A stretch of DNA of 64,000 nucleotides. Origin: Diphasiastrum complanatum. Taxonomy: Eukaryota > Streptophyta > Lycopodiopsida > Lycopodiales > Lycopodiaceae. Location: NCBI GenBank assembly GCA_029204225.1, contig CM055101.1, forward strand, positions 40,436,961 to 40,500,960. Reading direction: 5' to 3'. The position numbers and the translations under genes were made by a program. Numbering within the stretch: the first letter of the stretch is position 1; every line of letters starts with the position of its first letter. Shown in pieces: positions 1-11,422 of the stretch. The notes beneath the pieces are model-generated. The model did not search any database. It saw only the letters and a program-made list of their open reading frames with translations, and was not told the DNA's origin.

Positions 1-471
1 TGCTGCGATCAAGAGATTAGCAAGTATTGAATAGTTAGCTCTCTCTCTCAAGCCTGCGAGCTTGGACATTTTTAAGCATTCTAGCTCACTTCTTTAGAGT
101 TGATTAGAGATTGCTATTGCGCTCACTGCTTATTAGCATTGCGCTTAATTCAAACTTTTTATTTAGTCACTTAGAGATAGCTTAGAGTATGCGACTTCGA
201 TCTGCAAACTTGTTGTACTCATTTACATCTGTTTTGATTCATACTGAATTAATACTATTTTTTTATTGCGTTCAGGTTTGTCTCAGAAGGTATGCGTTCT
301 TTAATTTTTTGCTACAAATTATTTGTCTGATATTTTAATGTTTGGCTACGTAATCATTGTAGTACTAATGATCTCAAAATTAGTTACTATAAGATCGAAC
401 GTGTTTTTCATCACTATTGTTTTTTGTTCGAAATTGATAGGCGTAGTCATGCATAGAGAAAGCGTCGAATA
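1..471. other. No gene seen; AT-rich flank
   Basis: No open frame, tRNA-like fold or primer-binding site is visible here. The stretch directly precedes a copia gag remnant, so it may be decayed leader or LTR sequence, but no second LTR copy is in the window to prove it. Confidence 0.4.
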
Positions 472-1460
472 ATGATTCTCTTCATAATCATATTAACCAG
501 TTTAAGAATCTCTTGCAACAGATGGCCGCTGTCAGATCAGTCATAGACGATCAAGACGCAATTATGACATTACTTTCAAGCCTGCCCTCTACATATGAGA
601 ACTGGGTGATGATCACCACGACACACTCAGATTTAACTCTTACCAAAGTTATCACTATGTTGCTGCAAGAAGATAATCGAAGAATCCACCCTGGTCCATG
701 CCAAAATCCAGCCCTGTATCCATTGGTGTTTCAGCTTGGTGCATAGGGGATAATTGCGGCATGACCGGTACTGAGATTTGAGGTCCAGCTTCCAACACCT
801 GAGCGGCAGATTTTTCATAGGCACTGATGGTTGCTTTAGCCTTTGCCAACTCAGTTGAAGCTGCTCCTTTGAATCTGTCAAAGAGGCCTTGGAATCTTTG
901 AAGCGCCACTTTGTAGGTTTCAACTTTTTTGAACAAATACGCGACCTCCGTTGGAGTTACCGGATGATCTGGTATTTGTGTCTGGAGATACGCATCTACA
1001 TCAAATCAGAAATAGACTCAAGGTCAAGAACAATCATCGAATCCACATTTGTCGAAGAAGAAGATGTTTTGCAGGTATTGCAAGCGCAATAACCATGAGA
1101 TCCAGGATTGTCGAATTCTCAAAGCGAAGAATGCAGCCAAGCAACCTGATCAACAAGCAAATACAGTTACAGCATCTCCGGAAGTTGAAATGGACGAAGG
1201 CGCTTTTATGGTCAAGGACAAATACGCAAATTAGAATGATTCATGGTTTCTGGATTCTGGAGCTACTCAACATATGACCAATCATCGTGAGATGTTCATC
1301 TTGGTGATGATAGCACTCACACTATCGAAGGTGAAGGTACTGTAAAATTAAGATTCCAGCATGATCAATTCAAACTACTGTCAAAAGTCTTGTATGTTTC
1401 TAAACTCTCTACAAATCTATTATCAGTTTGTACTGCTATTTTTGCAAAAAAGAGATTTTT
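472..1460 (+). pseudogene. Copia gag-protease remnant (element D)
   Basis: Broken 5' part of a Ty1/copia gag-pol gene. From about 472 the frame reads as the C-terminal half of the UBN2-type gag domain, including SLPSTYENWV at about 580-610. After a foreign insert (683-1000) it continues with a zinc knuckle CRYCKRNNHEIQDC (CX2CX4HX4C, about 1068-1110). It ends with the start of a retropepsin-like protease: WFLDSGATQHMTN at about 1240-1285, with the catalytic Asp in DSGA. A frameshift near 1295 follows, then a YVSKLSTNLLS stretch. Integrase, RT and RNase H are missing. Gag normally coats the particle and the protease matures it; this copy can do neither. Its zinc knuckle resembles that of the remnant at 4.9-6.0 kb, so the two probably belong to related families. 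Confidence 0.85.
683..1000 (-). mobile_element. Gypsy-like coiled-coil fragment inside copia gag
   Basis: About 318 bases, antisense to the surrounding gag, closely match 41865-42175 on the same strand. Read on the minus strand they encode FKKVETYKVALQRFQGLFDR and the proline/methionine-rich segment that lies beside the protease of the gypsy-like remnant at 41.4-44.6 kb. The copia gag frame resumes after it. No terminal repeats or target duplication are evident, so this is filler DNA or a recombination product rather than an element that moved by itself. Confidence 0.8.
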
Positions 1461-1884
1461 TTGACAAAAGTTGAACAATATGACACGTGGCCTCTGCTTA
1501 TCGTTCGCCAAACTCACTGATGAACCTTAATAGTAAGTCAGACTGACACTGACTTTGGCGAAAGTTTCTGGTGAAGGTTCTTTCTGGAAACTGAAAATTT
1601 TGTAAAAAGGTGTTAAAGTCTTCACAAAAATTTATCCATTCCTTGATTAACAGTCACTTTGACCTTCTATTTTTAGAATTAACATTCGTCGACCTGGCAG
1701 TAGATAGATCTGAATCACACCTATGCACAGTGAATCGGACAAATGTTCTTTTTTTGTATTTTTAGGGTTTTGGATATTTTTTGGTTTTTTTTTATGGTTT
1801 TTCTGATGTTTTTGAAAATCTACTGAGAAGGAATGTTCACCCTTCAAACTGAAGGTTCTATGATCAAAACCGAAGGTGCCTACT
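1461..1884. other. No gene seen
   Basis: AT-rich sequence with poly-T stretches around 1740-1800. Minus-strand open frames here are low-complexity and lack any recognisable domain. It separates the copia remnant from the non-coding repeat copy that starts near 1885. Confidence 0.4.
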
Positions 1885-4405
1885 TTTAAAATTATGGATC
1901 GATTTTGCTGCAAAAAAAACGTGTAGCAGGGCACCTCAATGGTGCGAGGCAGCTGCCAAGGCGCCATAGTTGGTTGCAGACCAACAAGCTAGGAGGATGT
2001 TGATCAACACCTTTCAGCCATAGCTAGAAACCACAACATGAGAGAGAAGCAACTTTCAGGAGGAGAAGAAGGACGCATGAGGAGCCCATGAGACGTCGCG
2101 CGCAGCCACACAAGAAAGTCCCATTGTGTTTTTAAGTGGCTGGTGCATGGAAGAGTCTCCATCAGGGCGCGGGTACGCTGTTTGAACCGTAGGATCGAGC
2201 TCCACAGAATGGACGGTCGAGATAGATAGCTCGGGGAGCAATCCTGATTGTCAGATGGTGAGACACCATTAGATTTCCATGAAGATTTGAAGGCCATTTT
2301 TGAAGGCTTTTCATTAAAAAATCTCAATTTGAATGGGCTGAAGGGACCCGACATTTAAGTTCACAATTATTTATTAAAAAGGCTTCAATATGAAGTTTCA
2401 GTTCAAAATGCAAGGACATTTTTCAAAAAAGGGCTATCTTTGGCTAGAGGGCACCTGAGGTAGGCATGGTATGTCGGTTACGGTTCTCGTGATCAGGTTC
2501 AACTCTTGGGGTTCAAGCTGACCAACGTCAGGTGGCGTTTTGGAGGAATGCTCTCGCAGGTATGATTGGTAGAGGTATTGTCAAGTCAGGTGATAGCTGC
2601 ATTGACACATGCATCTGTAGCTTGGAAATTTCTTGTTTGGAGAGAAATATGGGCTAGCTTGGGAGTACACAAATTTTGGGTCACAGATGATGGAAGTGCG
2701 AGGTGGTGCCAATTGGAAGCCATTGGTCAAGATAGCAGACTTGCATTGGATGAGCTATGTGTGGGACACATGGAGGATGAAGAACGGGTCAATGAGCACA
2801 CTTTGGATGCTCTTGGAGAATAGTGAGTGTGATGATTTTGCGATTTTGCAATTGATAAGTCAATTTTGATCAAGTCATTGTAGTTGTGGAGCAATGTATC
2901 AAGTTTGTCATCGAGGAGATACACTTCAACTGCCTATTCTAGGTAAGTCAAGTCCATTTGCTGTATCATGATTGCATCAGGGATGAGGAGTCCAGTGATA
3001 ACTGAGTGTAGATCGTTTGGTTTAAGCCATGGAAGATCTCACAGGTTGACTTGGAGGAATATTGGCACAGTCATGTGAGAGACTTGATGGTGGCTTTGGA
3101 GTTCACATCTCAGTGTATTCTCAGGGGGCAGTTTGGAACCATTCACATGAGCAGCTTGGAGCCAACTTGAGAGAATATAGGTGGGGCACTACAGGATAGA
3201 TGCTCAGATCTTTGTGATCGGTGATAACATTGGGATACCTGATAGGGACAAGACAGTAGGATGACATGGGATGATCATCAAGGGGCAACTATTTCGTATT
3301 GGACTTGAGTCATTGGACATGACTTACAGGGGAAATTCATGTTGGAATCAGGATGCTGCAAACACAAATGGGCAAAGCGTGAAGCTTTGGGAGACAACTC
3401 TAGAATGGAGAGCTGATGGAGATCGCACGATTGGGTGTGATCAGAGGACAAACACTATGATGGGTGTTTTTCTAGCGATCTACTAGAGGGAACAGTGATG
3501 GCGAGGACTTCATGGTATGCTCATTTGGGAGTACAGGATGGCATTACAGCAGGGGGCCAATCATTGGCATTGGCATCGATGGGGAGGCATCTACCATCAT
3601 GGGCGTGGATAAGCTACTTCTAGCTTTCATGCATTTGGATGTATTTGCAGGAGTTTAGGCTTGGTACAAATGTCAAAACTTGTATGGTTCATATCCACAG
3701 GTGGTGAGATCAGATAGCCTAGAGGGAGTCACTCAGAGCCGTATACCTCAGTACGATCAGGGAGACATTAGTCTCGGGATCCCATGAGTGGTGACTCATG
3801 AATGAGCTTGCGTTGGCATGATGTCAGGTGGCACATAGCCAGGGAGAGCGAGCGACACTACTAGGAGCCAGGAGGAGTAGGTGATGTTTTGGCGATCAGC
3901 TTGGATAGCAGGATGGTGACCTAAGGATGGGTCAAGACTACTTGGAGGTAGGTGGCATGAGTGTACCTAGTGATGGTACATATCTTGAGGGCATGGAGTG
4001 CATTACGGGGTGATGTGGATCCAGCATGCCCAAGGTTGTGAGCCAGCAGAGATGGAGATGGTTGCTCATGGAGTGACAACTGATACTTTGGCGAGTAATC
4101 AGGTGAGTTGCATGGTTATGTGCATAGTGGTCTCCAGGTTGGCATCACATGTTGTTTTTATACATCATCTTTTGGTAAGCAAGATGTAGCTTTTTGGTTA
4201 GATCTAGTTGGAGTCTAGTTGCATTATAGGTGGACAGATTCTTGGGGAGCTATCAGTGGGTAATGGATACCTGGTGATCAAATGGTATAGAATACAAGGT
4301 TCTGGAGCTACCCTACCTGATATGCTATAGGATCGTGGGTGAGTTGATCATCACGATAGTGGATCTAGTTTGCATTTGCTTTGATTTGGTTGACATGATG
4401 GATAC
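1885..4405 (+). mobile_element. Partial inverted copy of non-coding element I
   Basis: This stretch matches, in reverse orientation, the interior of element I at about 54.6-57.4 kb and, across the nested element there, 62.5-62.8 kb. Examples: 3030-3150 pairs with 55980-56110, 2470-2620 with 56500-56700, and 4330-4405 with 54600-54680. It carries no LTR and stops at a minisatellite. Open frames such as 2566-2823 and 3271-3486 are short and not maintained in the other copy, so I do not call genes. Because it lacks the copia element present in the second copy, it represents the empty site. Confidence 0.75.
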
Positions 4406-4417
4406 AATTTTTTAGTC

Positions 4418-4695
4418 TTGAAAAAATTTGAGTCTTTGGAAAAATTCGAGTCTTATGAAAAATTTGAGTCTTCCGAGGAATTCGACTCTTTGGAAAAATT
4501 TGAGTCTTGCGAAAAAATCGAGTCCTTGAGTCCTCAAAAAAATTTGAGTCTTCCAAAAAATTTGAGTCTTTGGACAAATTTGAGTCTTCGAAAAAATTCG
4601 AGTCTTCCGAGAATTCGAGTCTTTGAAAAAATTCGAGTCTTCAGAAAAAGTTGAGTCTTTGGAAAAATCGAGTCTTTGAAAAAAGTTGAGTCTCG
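4418..4695. repeat. Minisatellite, about 20-bp unit
   Basis: About fourteen degenerate tandem units built around GAGTCTT followed by an A-rich block. The unit gives repetitive open frames on both strands (KFES-type repeats), which are by-products of the repeat and not genes. It abuts the truncated end of the element I copy. Confidence 0.9.
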
Positions 4696-4862
4696 TACCA
4701 TTGCACAATGCTTTGTGCAACGTGATGGACCGCAACAACATCACTATCATGCCAACCTTCAACACCAATCTATGTGGAGGACATCCACTTGGTTGCAAGC
4801 TGTTCAAAAACTCTGTTGGGTACACATCAGAGTCATCACGCTCAACCACGCTATCAGCACTA

Positions 4863-6010
4863 TAAAACGTGCAAGTTAATAGATAATAAATTCTTCGTTA
4901 ATTTGGGTACGTAAAATACACCATTTGGCTGTTTAGTGATGCCGTCAGGGACCTGGAGTTGGACAATGCCTTGGCCTTTGACTTTGTGGGAGCTTGAGTC
5001 GCCAAAGAAAATGTACTTTGAGTCCGTTGTTGTGAGAGTAGAGAAAATGTTCTTACATGGTGTCATGTGTTGTGAAGCACTTGAATCAAGATACTATTGA
5101 CAGGCATTTCTACTTGGTTGGTCTTGTACCATCAGCGCCTTGTCATCCTCTTGAAAATCTTTGACAACGTCGAAACTTCCATCTTGGTGTTGTTGCATCT
5201 TTTTCCTCGCTTCATTGTGCTTGAGGATGCGACGATCCTTAATGTTGTGGTTTGATCTTTTGCAATATCTGCAAAAGAGTTTGGTCTTGGATGGCTGTTG
5301 CTGTCTATGCTATTGTTGTTGTTGTTGCGTTGAATCTAGATGTTCTGTCTTTGTCTTCTTATCCTTGAAATTCTTCTTCTTGGACTGATGCTTATTAGAG
5401 TACAATGCCATTGACTTGGTACTCATTGTGGATAAGCTTTTTCTCTTGACTTCTTCCTGCAAATTTACTTGTTGTTAGCTTCTGGCAACACAGGAGTATT
5501 GCTCAAAAGTAATACTAGATTGTCATAGGAGGATGGAAGACTGGCGAGAAGAGACATTGTTGAGTCTTCTTCTGAAATAGGGGAACCTATGACAACAAGT
5601 TGATTCAACAACTGTTTGAATTCACTGACTGAGGTGCCTTCGCTCATCTTGAGTGTAAAGACCTTCTTCCTTAGAAAGAGACGAGTCGGTACATCTGAAG
5701 TCTCGTAAATACTTGTTAGGATATCTCATGCTTCTTTGGAGGTGGTGCTATTTGATATATGAGCAATCTGAGTGTCTTTCAAATTCAAGGATACAATGGC
5801 AAGTGCTCTGCCATCCTTTGCTTCCCATGCTGGAAGTAGTTCAGGTTCTGCCGGTCTGGCTATTGAACTGCTTACGTATTCTCATAGCTCCTTCTCGATT
5901 AAGATCATTCTCATCTTGAATTTCCACATGTGGAAATCATCTCCGTTGATCTTGTTGATCAGACGGATCTCTGAGGTTGAACCTTCCATTAAAATCGAAA
6001 AACAGAGATA
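4863..6010 (-). pseudogene. Copia gag-protease remnant (element J)
   Basis: Minus-strand copia gag followed by the protease start. Near 6000 the gag opens with the INGDDFHMWKFKMRMIL segment (DUF4219/UBN2 type). The UBN2 part continues at 5465-5647 (SEFKQLLNQLVVIGSP), and a zinc knuckle lies around 5250-5290. The knuckle's last Cys is replaced by Arg (CRYCKRSNHNIKDR). The protease active site around 5075-5100 reads DSSA instead of DSGA, which should inactivate it. The frame is lost at 4870. A primer-binding site and LTR directly upstream (6093-7120) give the orientation. Integrase and RT are not present, so the element is truncated on its 3' side. Confidence 0.85.
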
Positions 6011-6092
6011 GAACACAAACAGAATGAACTAGCTCTATAGAACAAGAACGTATTAAGTTCTATTATAAACTCTAGTAATCCAATAAACTAGT

Positions 6093-6107
6093 GCTTTGAT
6101 ACCAATA
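6093..6107 (-). other. Primer-binding site of element J
   Basis: On the minus strand this reads TTGGTATCAAAGC, a one-base variant of the usual initiator-Met-tRNA complement TTGGTATCAGAGC. It lies next to the LTR end at 6108. Confidence 0.75.
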
Positions 6108-7120
6108 TGTTGGCTTAGATGTTGATGCCAACTGATAAAAAAAAAATTCTTATTAAAGGATCTCGGATTACTTAGAGAACGGATATTGCGAGCTGTTCTT
6201 TTGTGTTGAATAAGATTATCAGTGTAGGAGTCTTAGACTGCCGTGAAAGAGAAATTACAAAAACGATTAGGCGTCTGAGATAGCCATGCAATCCTCTAAT
6301 GTTGATAACCTAATATGAAGATAATGTAAAAAATAACTTAGGCATCAGAGACAGCCATACATTTTCTTATAATGATGTTTGCGTAAGAGGAGTGAGAGTT
6401 AATTTCATTCAACAAGAATGCAAAGATGTAGAACAATAGCAAATCTATATAATAATGTTGTAACACAACAATCAGATCACAATACAATTGCGCTGATAAG
6501 CGCATGATCCTACTTACAAACTCAAATCAATTGCTAAAGTTCTGGATATATATCTCTCTATATAATCACTAACTCTAAGGAGTCAACTACTAGAAGACCC
6601 GTTCTGGTCGTTTGATTTCTGTTGGAGTATCCACATGCATCTACTCTTCCATCGCTCATTTACATATATATAACAAGTGGAAGATCTTGCATTATTCTAT
6701 TTCAAGATCGCTTTAACTGACTAATTAGAACAGTTATTATTGGAGCGTGAAGACGTAGACAGTATGTACTTGAAATCATGTGTAAATCTGCAGACGGTCG
6801 TCTATGTGGAATCTCATGTAAAAATGCAGTGTCACATTTTTGGAAGTGTCTGAAATGGCCTAAAAAAATGAGTTAGCACAAGTGTCGCAAAACACTTAGT
6901 TGTTCAAGATGGCCCGAAGGTAGAAAGGTGACAATGTCGGGTGTCGGGTTTTTCGTTTGTCAAAAATTGTGAAGAAAAATGCAGACTGTTGCGACAAACA
7001 GTTCAAATATGCAGACTGTTAAAAAACAGTTCATTTTCTGCAGGTTCCATTCGAGAGAGTAAAATTGAGAGAAGGAAGGAGGGCAGTTAGGAAGAGTAGG
7101 AGTAAGATTAAACTCCAACA
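6108..7120 (-). repeat. 5' LTR of element J (about 1.0 kb)
   Basis: Bounded by TGTTGG at 6108 and CCAACA at 7115-7120, a 6-bp inverted terminal repeat of the TG...CA type. The inner edge meets the primer-binding site. A TATA-rich stretch near 6550-6580 (minus strand TATATAGAGAG) may be the promoter. The outer edge meets the protease region of copia C', so J probably inserted there. The matching 3' LTR is not in the window. Confidence 0.7.
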
Positions 7121-8535
7121 GTTCACACATGACTTTTCACAAAGAGTACTTCACTTCTTTGTTGGCATATGGAGATGACAAGACGATATGACAAGAGGGT
7201 GATCAACACGGCCAATGATGGTGAGTGTGCAATCAAAAGGATTGGCACAATTTCTATTTCTCTCTCTACAAATAGGAATGATCATTTGGAGGATGTCTTG
7301 TTTATTCCATCTATTACCAAGAATTTGCTTAGTGTGAGTCAATTGCTAAGATAAGGCCTCAAGGTTGAGTTTGATGGAGATGCTTGTATGATCAAAAGGA
7401 AGGATGTCTTGATTGGAAAAGATAAAAGGCAAGGGAAGTTTTTCAAACTAGATGCTTGTGTTATTGCTAACCAAGTTGGATGTGTTGCAAGAGAGCAAAT
7501 ACCTATTCAAGAGGTTTGGCATAAAAGGTGGGACACCTCAACTTCAAGTCATTAGAGGTAATGGCTAGAAAGAAGATTGGAATAGGTCTTCCAAGTTTCT
7601 TAAGTGGCATCAATCATGTTTGTGATTCTTGTGCTTTGTCTAAGTCACATAGACTACCTTATGCTAGGTCTACATTTAGATTTACAAAGCCTCTTCAACT
7701 TGTACATTCGGATATTCATGGAATTACTATGATTAACAATAGTGGAGCTAAGATGTATGTAACTTTCATTGATGATTTTAGTAGATTTTGTTGGATCTAT
7801 CTACTAAAGAGCAAAGATGAAGTGTATGATGTCTTTGTTAAGTTCAAGATTGCAGGACGCGATTTTTTGGCGAGCATTTCTCGGCGAGCAGAAATTGGCG
7901 AGCAATATTAAGATACATTGTATGATGGCGATCACTTTTCTAATATGAGGAAGTGTTTTTGGCGAGCAATATTATGATAGATTGTACGATGGCGAGCACT
8001 TCCTTAATATGCGAAATATTCTAATACTATTTTTTTTCTGGTTTTAGGAATGAAGGTGTGGCAACACATTGACGAATGAGTTTATAATCTCAAATACATG
8101 AGCAAAGTACAATTTGTTTTAGGTTGCTTCTTTTTAGTTCAAGTTTATGAGCCAAATTGAATTGAATCAAGATTGTTTGATTCAAACAATTTTTTAGTGG
8201 CGAAGCTTGACTATTGAAGGCTTTTGAACCATAGTTGCCCATTCTGAAACAAGTTGCATTTCGGAATGGGACTCCAAAAAGAAATAAAACAAAAACATAT
8301 ATTTTTCACAAAGAAAATAAAAAACAACCACTTTGTTGACCTTGGTGTGAAGTCCAAATGTCAATTTTCTCTTGACATTGTACACATTTATAACTTGAAA
8401 ATTGTACACATGTATGTATGAACATAAATCAAACTACAAATGTGGTTTTATTAGGCATCTACTTTCCAAATGCCACACTTGAAGACACTAGGCTTCGTAA
8501 TTTTAGACAAACACATTTTTTTTCCTTTTTTTTTT

Positions 8536-8875
8536 GGGCACTTGGGCATTAGCGCCGGCGCTAATGCCCGGGTGCCTAAGAAAAACATTCGAAAAAAAAA
8601 AAATTGAAAATTTTTTCTCGGGCATCCAGGCATTAGCGTCAGCGCTAATGCCCAGGTGCCCGAGAAAAAATCGAATTTTTTTTCCCGAAATTTTTTTTTT
8701 CCCAAAAAAAAAATCAAATTTTTTTTTCTCAAGCACCTCGGCATTAGCGCCGGCGCTAATGCCCGGGTGCCCGAGAAAAAAATTTCGAAATTTTTTTTTT
8801 CAAAAAATGTGCCCAAGATAAAAATTTCAAATTTTTTTTTTTGTCAAAAAAATTTTCTCGGGCACCCGGGCTTCA
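8536..8875. repeat. Array of GC-rich palindromes separated by poly-A/T
   Basis: Three near-perfect hairpins centred at about 8556, 8640 and 8752 share the core ATTAGCGCCGGCGCTAAT. Arms extend outward through CTCGGGCA...TGCCCGAG. A fourth half-copy (CTCGGGCACCCGGGC) lies at 8859-8873. The spacers are almost pure A or T. Centre spacing is roughly 84 and 112 bases. Open frames across it on both strands are translations of the repeat and are not genes. Confidence 0.9.
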
Positions 8876-8937
8876 AATTTTTTTTTTTCTGGGACAAATT
8901 TTTGACAAATTGACTCATAAGTGGCCTTTAATGAGTC

Positions 8938-9140
8938 TCATGACTCCTTGGCCGAAATACAAGAGGCTACCTTCCTTAGAAGCTCATTGCTTACATTCAT
9001 GTTAATGCAACTTAGAGTAAGATTTGTCTTCTTCTTGTATCTTTGCAACTCTTGTCCACCTTGAGGCTCCTCCACCTTATCGAGGACAAGGCAAACAGAT
9101 CTTGGAGTATTAGCAATGACTCCATTCGAAGCTATTAGAG
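8938..9140 (-). pseudogene. Captured copia gag fragment
   Basis: On the minus strand the sequence corresponds to the N-terminal gag segment seen intact at 60.7 kb and at 27.1-27.5 kb (ESLLILQDL start, then the region ending in the EVASCTS-type motif). Several frameshifts are present. It lies wholly inside the Mutator-like element, so it was probably captured and carried as cargo. Confidence 0.7.
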
Positions 9141-10364
9141 TTAATGTTTAGATTAGTATCCCTAATGTTGTAATTTATGATTAATTATGATTATTGGGCC
9201 ATGCTTGCATGCATTTTATAGGGGCCTAAAAAGCTGTTTCTACACATGTGAAAGTTGTTTCCCCGTGGAAGAATAGGCCTAGGTAATGGTCTCAGGCAAT
9301 GTGGTAATGGTGTCAAGCCCCTGAGCATACACAAATTCCTGAATGATAGATTATGTGCTTGCCAACTTGTCAACATTCAAATGAAAATCTATAACATCCA
9401 AACATAGTAGAATTGCTACCTTTGTAGTCTTGATTATGTCATCAAAGCATAAAATGATACTTGAATAGATATAAAGTGAAAAGACTGGGATGAAGGGTGA
9501 GCAAATGACAGGGATGAAGGGCGAGCGGGTGCTCAAGATGCTCGCCTTTGTCATGGAACTGCTCGCTGAGAAATGCTCGCCAAAAATCATCCCCCAAGAT
9601 TGCAAGGGAGAACCAATTTTCCACAAGGATCAAGTGCTTAAGGAGTGACAATGGTGGTGAGTACATATCTATCAAGTTCAAGGCCTTTTGTGATGAGCAT
9701 GGGATCAAGAGGGAGTATACAACACCAAGGACCCCACAACAAAATGGAGTGGCTGAAAGGAAGAATAGGACTTTATTTGAAAGTGCTAAAGCCATGAGGT
9801 TAAGTGCTAATCTTGATAAACCATTTTGGGATCAAGCTTTGTTGTGTGCCAATTTCTTGTACAATAGGTGGTTGAGTGCTATTTTGGATGGAAGGACACC
9901 TTTTGAGATGATATTCAAGAGGAGGCCGAGTGTCAACTTTCTAAGAACTTTCGAATGCACATGCTATGTCAACATTACTCTTGATGATAGGACCAAGGAG
10001 GACCCATCTTCAAAGAAAGGTATTTTTGTTGGATATAGTGAGGTGAGTAAAGCCTAAAAGGTTTACATTCCTTCTACTAACAAAGTGATTGTTGGTAGAG
10101 ATATCATTTTTTATGAGGGGAACATTCCAAAAGTGTCTTCAGGCATTATTGATGGTAATGTGGATGTATCTAACATTCTTGATATTAATGTAAAGGATTC
10201 TACTTTAGATGGTGATGATGATGGACCTTCATCAAGTCAAAAGCCAAGGAGAACATCAAGGGAAAGACAAAAACCTTCAAGGCTCACATATGATGAGAAA
10301 GGTAGGCAAGTGGAGGTGACTCATTTTGCATTTCTCACATATTTTGGTGAATCTTCTTTGTAAA

Positions 10365-11230
10365 TATGATGCTATTCAAGTGGATGGATGTTATCATGCT
10401 GTAAAATCAAGTAATGGATCTGGAAAACAAAGTTTGTACAATGACTTTGATGGTCAATTTGATGATCAAGAGGTTGATCTCAAAGGGTTTCAGCAACATG
10501 AAAGGAAAGATGGCAATTTGGAGCTAGTCAAGAGCATCAAAGGAGAGTCAATTGGCAAAGGTGTTATGGATCTATTTTTGCATGTTATTGAAGACTCAAG
10601 TAAGTTCAAAGGATCAGCAAGGAAGTGTTTTTCAAGTTTACTTTAGTTGTTCTATCTCATTTTTTAGCATTTTCATGTGGATGTGTGCAAATTGTCAAGA
10701 CATGGTAAAACTAGTTACATTGGTGAGCATCATTTCGATGTTGGATTTGTACTAGCATTCTTGGCTGGTTTTGTTGATGGAAATGAAGCTATTGGAGGCT
10801 CATTATACCACTCATCCATGATCAAGTTCTCGAGTGTTGATCTACTTGATGCCAATGGTTGGAGATTGTCAATTTTTGGTGAATACATGGTCATTTTCTT
10901 GTGTCAAGTAGATCTTGAAGATGGACAAGTAAAACTTGCTTGGTTTATGGAGTCATGTGGTGCTAGATTAGTATCAATGATGTATTCACTTGCTCATGGA
11001 TTTCCAAGGTTTGATGGTTTCTTGTGGCAAGATGGAGATGGAGGCTCATTCATGGAGATGGAGGCTCATTCATGGAGTTTCATGGTGGATACATGGCAAC
11101 AAAGGACAAAGATGGAGGAGGCAAGCAAGCATTGGTTGATCAATCACATTTATTGTTTGTTTGTTGTATTTTTTCAGAGAATTCAAAGTTGATAGCATGG
11201 TGGAATCATCTCATTTACATTCTATGTGAT
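10365..11230 (+). pseudogene. Novel domain in place of RT, C' copy
   Basis: Begins at QVDGCYHAVKSSNGSGKQSL and runs through DLFLHVIEDSSKFKGSARKC, HVDVCKLSRHGKTSYIGEH and FDVGFVLAFLAGFVDG. It ends near IAWWNHLIYILCDSSW, just before the RNase H tail. The same succession is found in C at 33260-33930. None of the copia RT signatures (QMDVK.AFL, YVDD) is present. The product is not recognised. Relative to C there are stops and shifts (about 10645, 10660 and 11040) plus an extra stretch of about 65 residues at 10830-11020. See C for the better preserved version. Confidence 0.6.
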
Positions 11231-11422
11231 TCTTCATGGCTCATTGAAATGATATGTCATCATTTTGTGAGGGAGCAAGTCATTGCAAAGGAGGTGGAGC
11301 TTCAACATGTGTCCTCAAGGGAATGTGTAGTTGATATCCTCACCAAAGCATTGGGAAAGGACTTGTTCATGAAGCATAGGACATCACTTGGAGTGTTATC
11401 AAAGTCCATGCTAAAACTAGTT

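Larger units (their letters stand above)
7855..9595. mobile_element. Non-autonomous Mutator-like element (Pack-MULE type)
   Basis: A 1,741-bp insertion with 36-bp imperfect terminal inverted repeats (7855-7890 and 9560-9595; shared core GGCGAGCATTTCTC). It is flanked by a perfect 9-bp target duplication AAGATTGCA (7846-7854 and 9596-9604). Removing it and one duplication restores the copia integrase frame exactly. Nine-bp duplications with long terminal repeats are the hallmark of Mutator-like elements. No transposase is encoded. The cargo is a subterminal repeat pair (GGCGAGCAATATTA at about 7903 and 7960), a palindrome array (8536-8875) and a captured antisense gag fragment (8938-9140). Carrying a captured gene fragment fits the Pack-MULE description, although here the source is a retroelement. 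Confidence 0.9.

Noticed and set aside
2004..2354. 116-codon minus-strand frame
   Set aside because: Not kept in the second copy of the repeat (57 and 62 kb), no motif.
4418..4695. Possible CRISPR-like array
   Set aside because: Units are contiguous and degenerate with no unique spacers, in a plant-type genome.
4365..4849. Open frames of 70-145 codons with KFES / FSKD repeats
   Set aside because: Created by the 20-bp minisatellite; open on both strands.
8451..8913. Open frames of 77-121 codons on both strands
   Set aside because: They are translations of the palindrome array and homopolymers, equally open in several frames.
9351..9795. Minus-strand frames of 91 and 117 codons
   Set aside because: They lie across the right end of the Mutator-like element and antisense to the integrase; no domain and they cross the insertion border.
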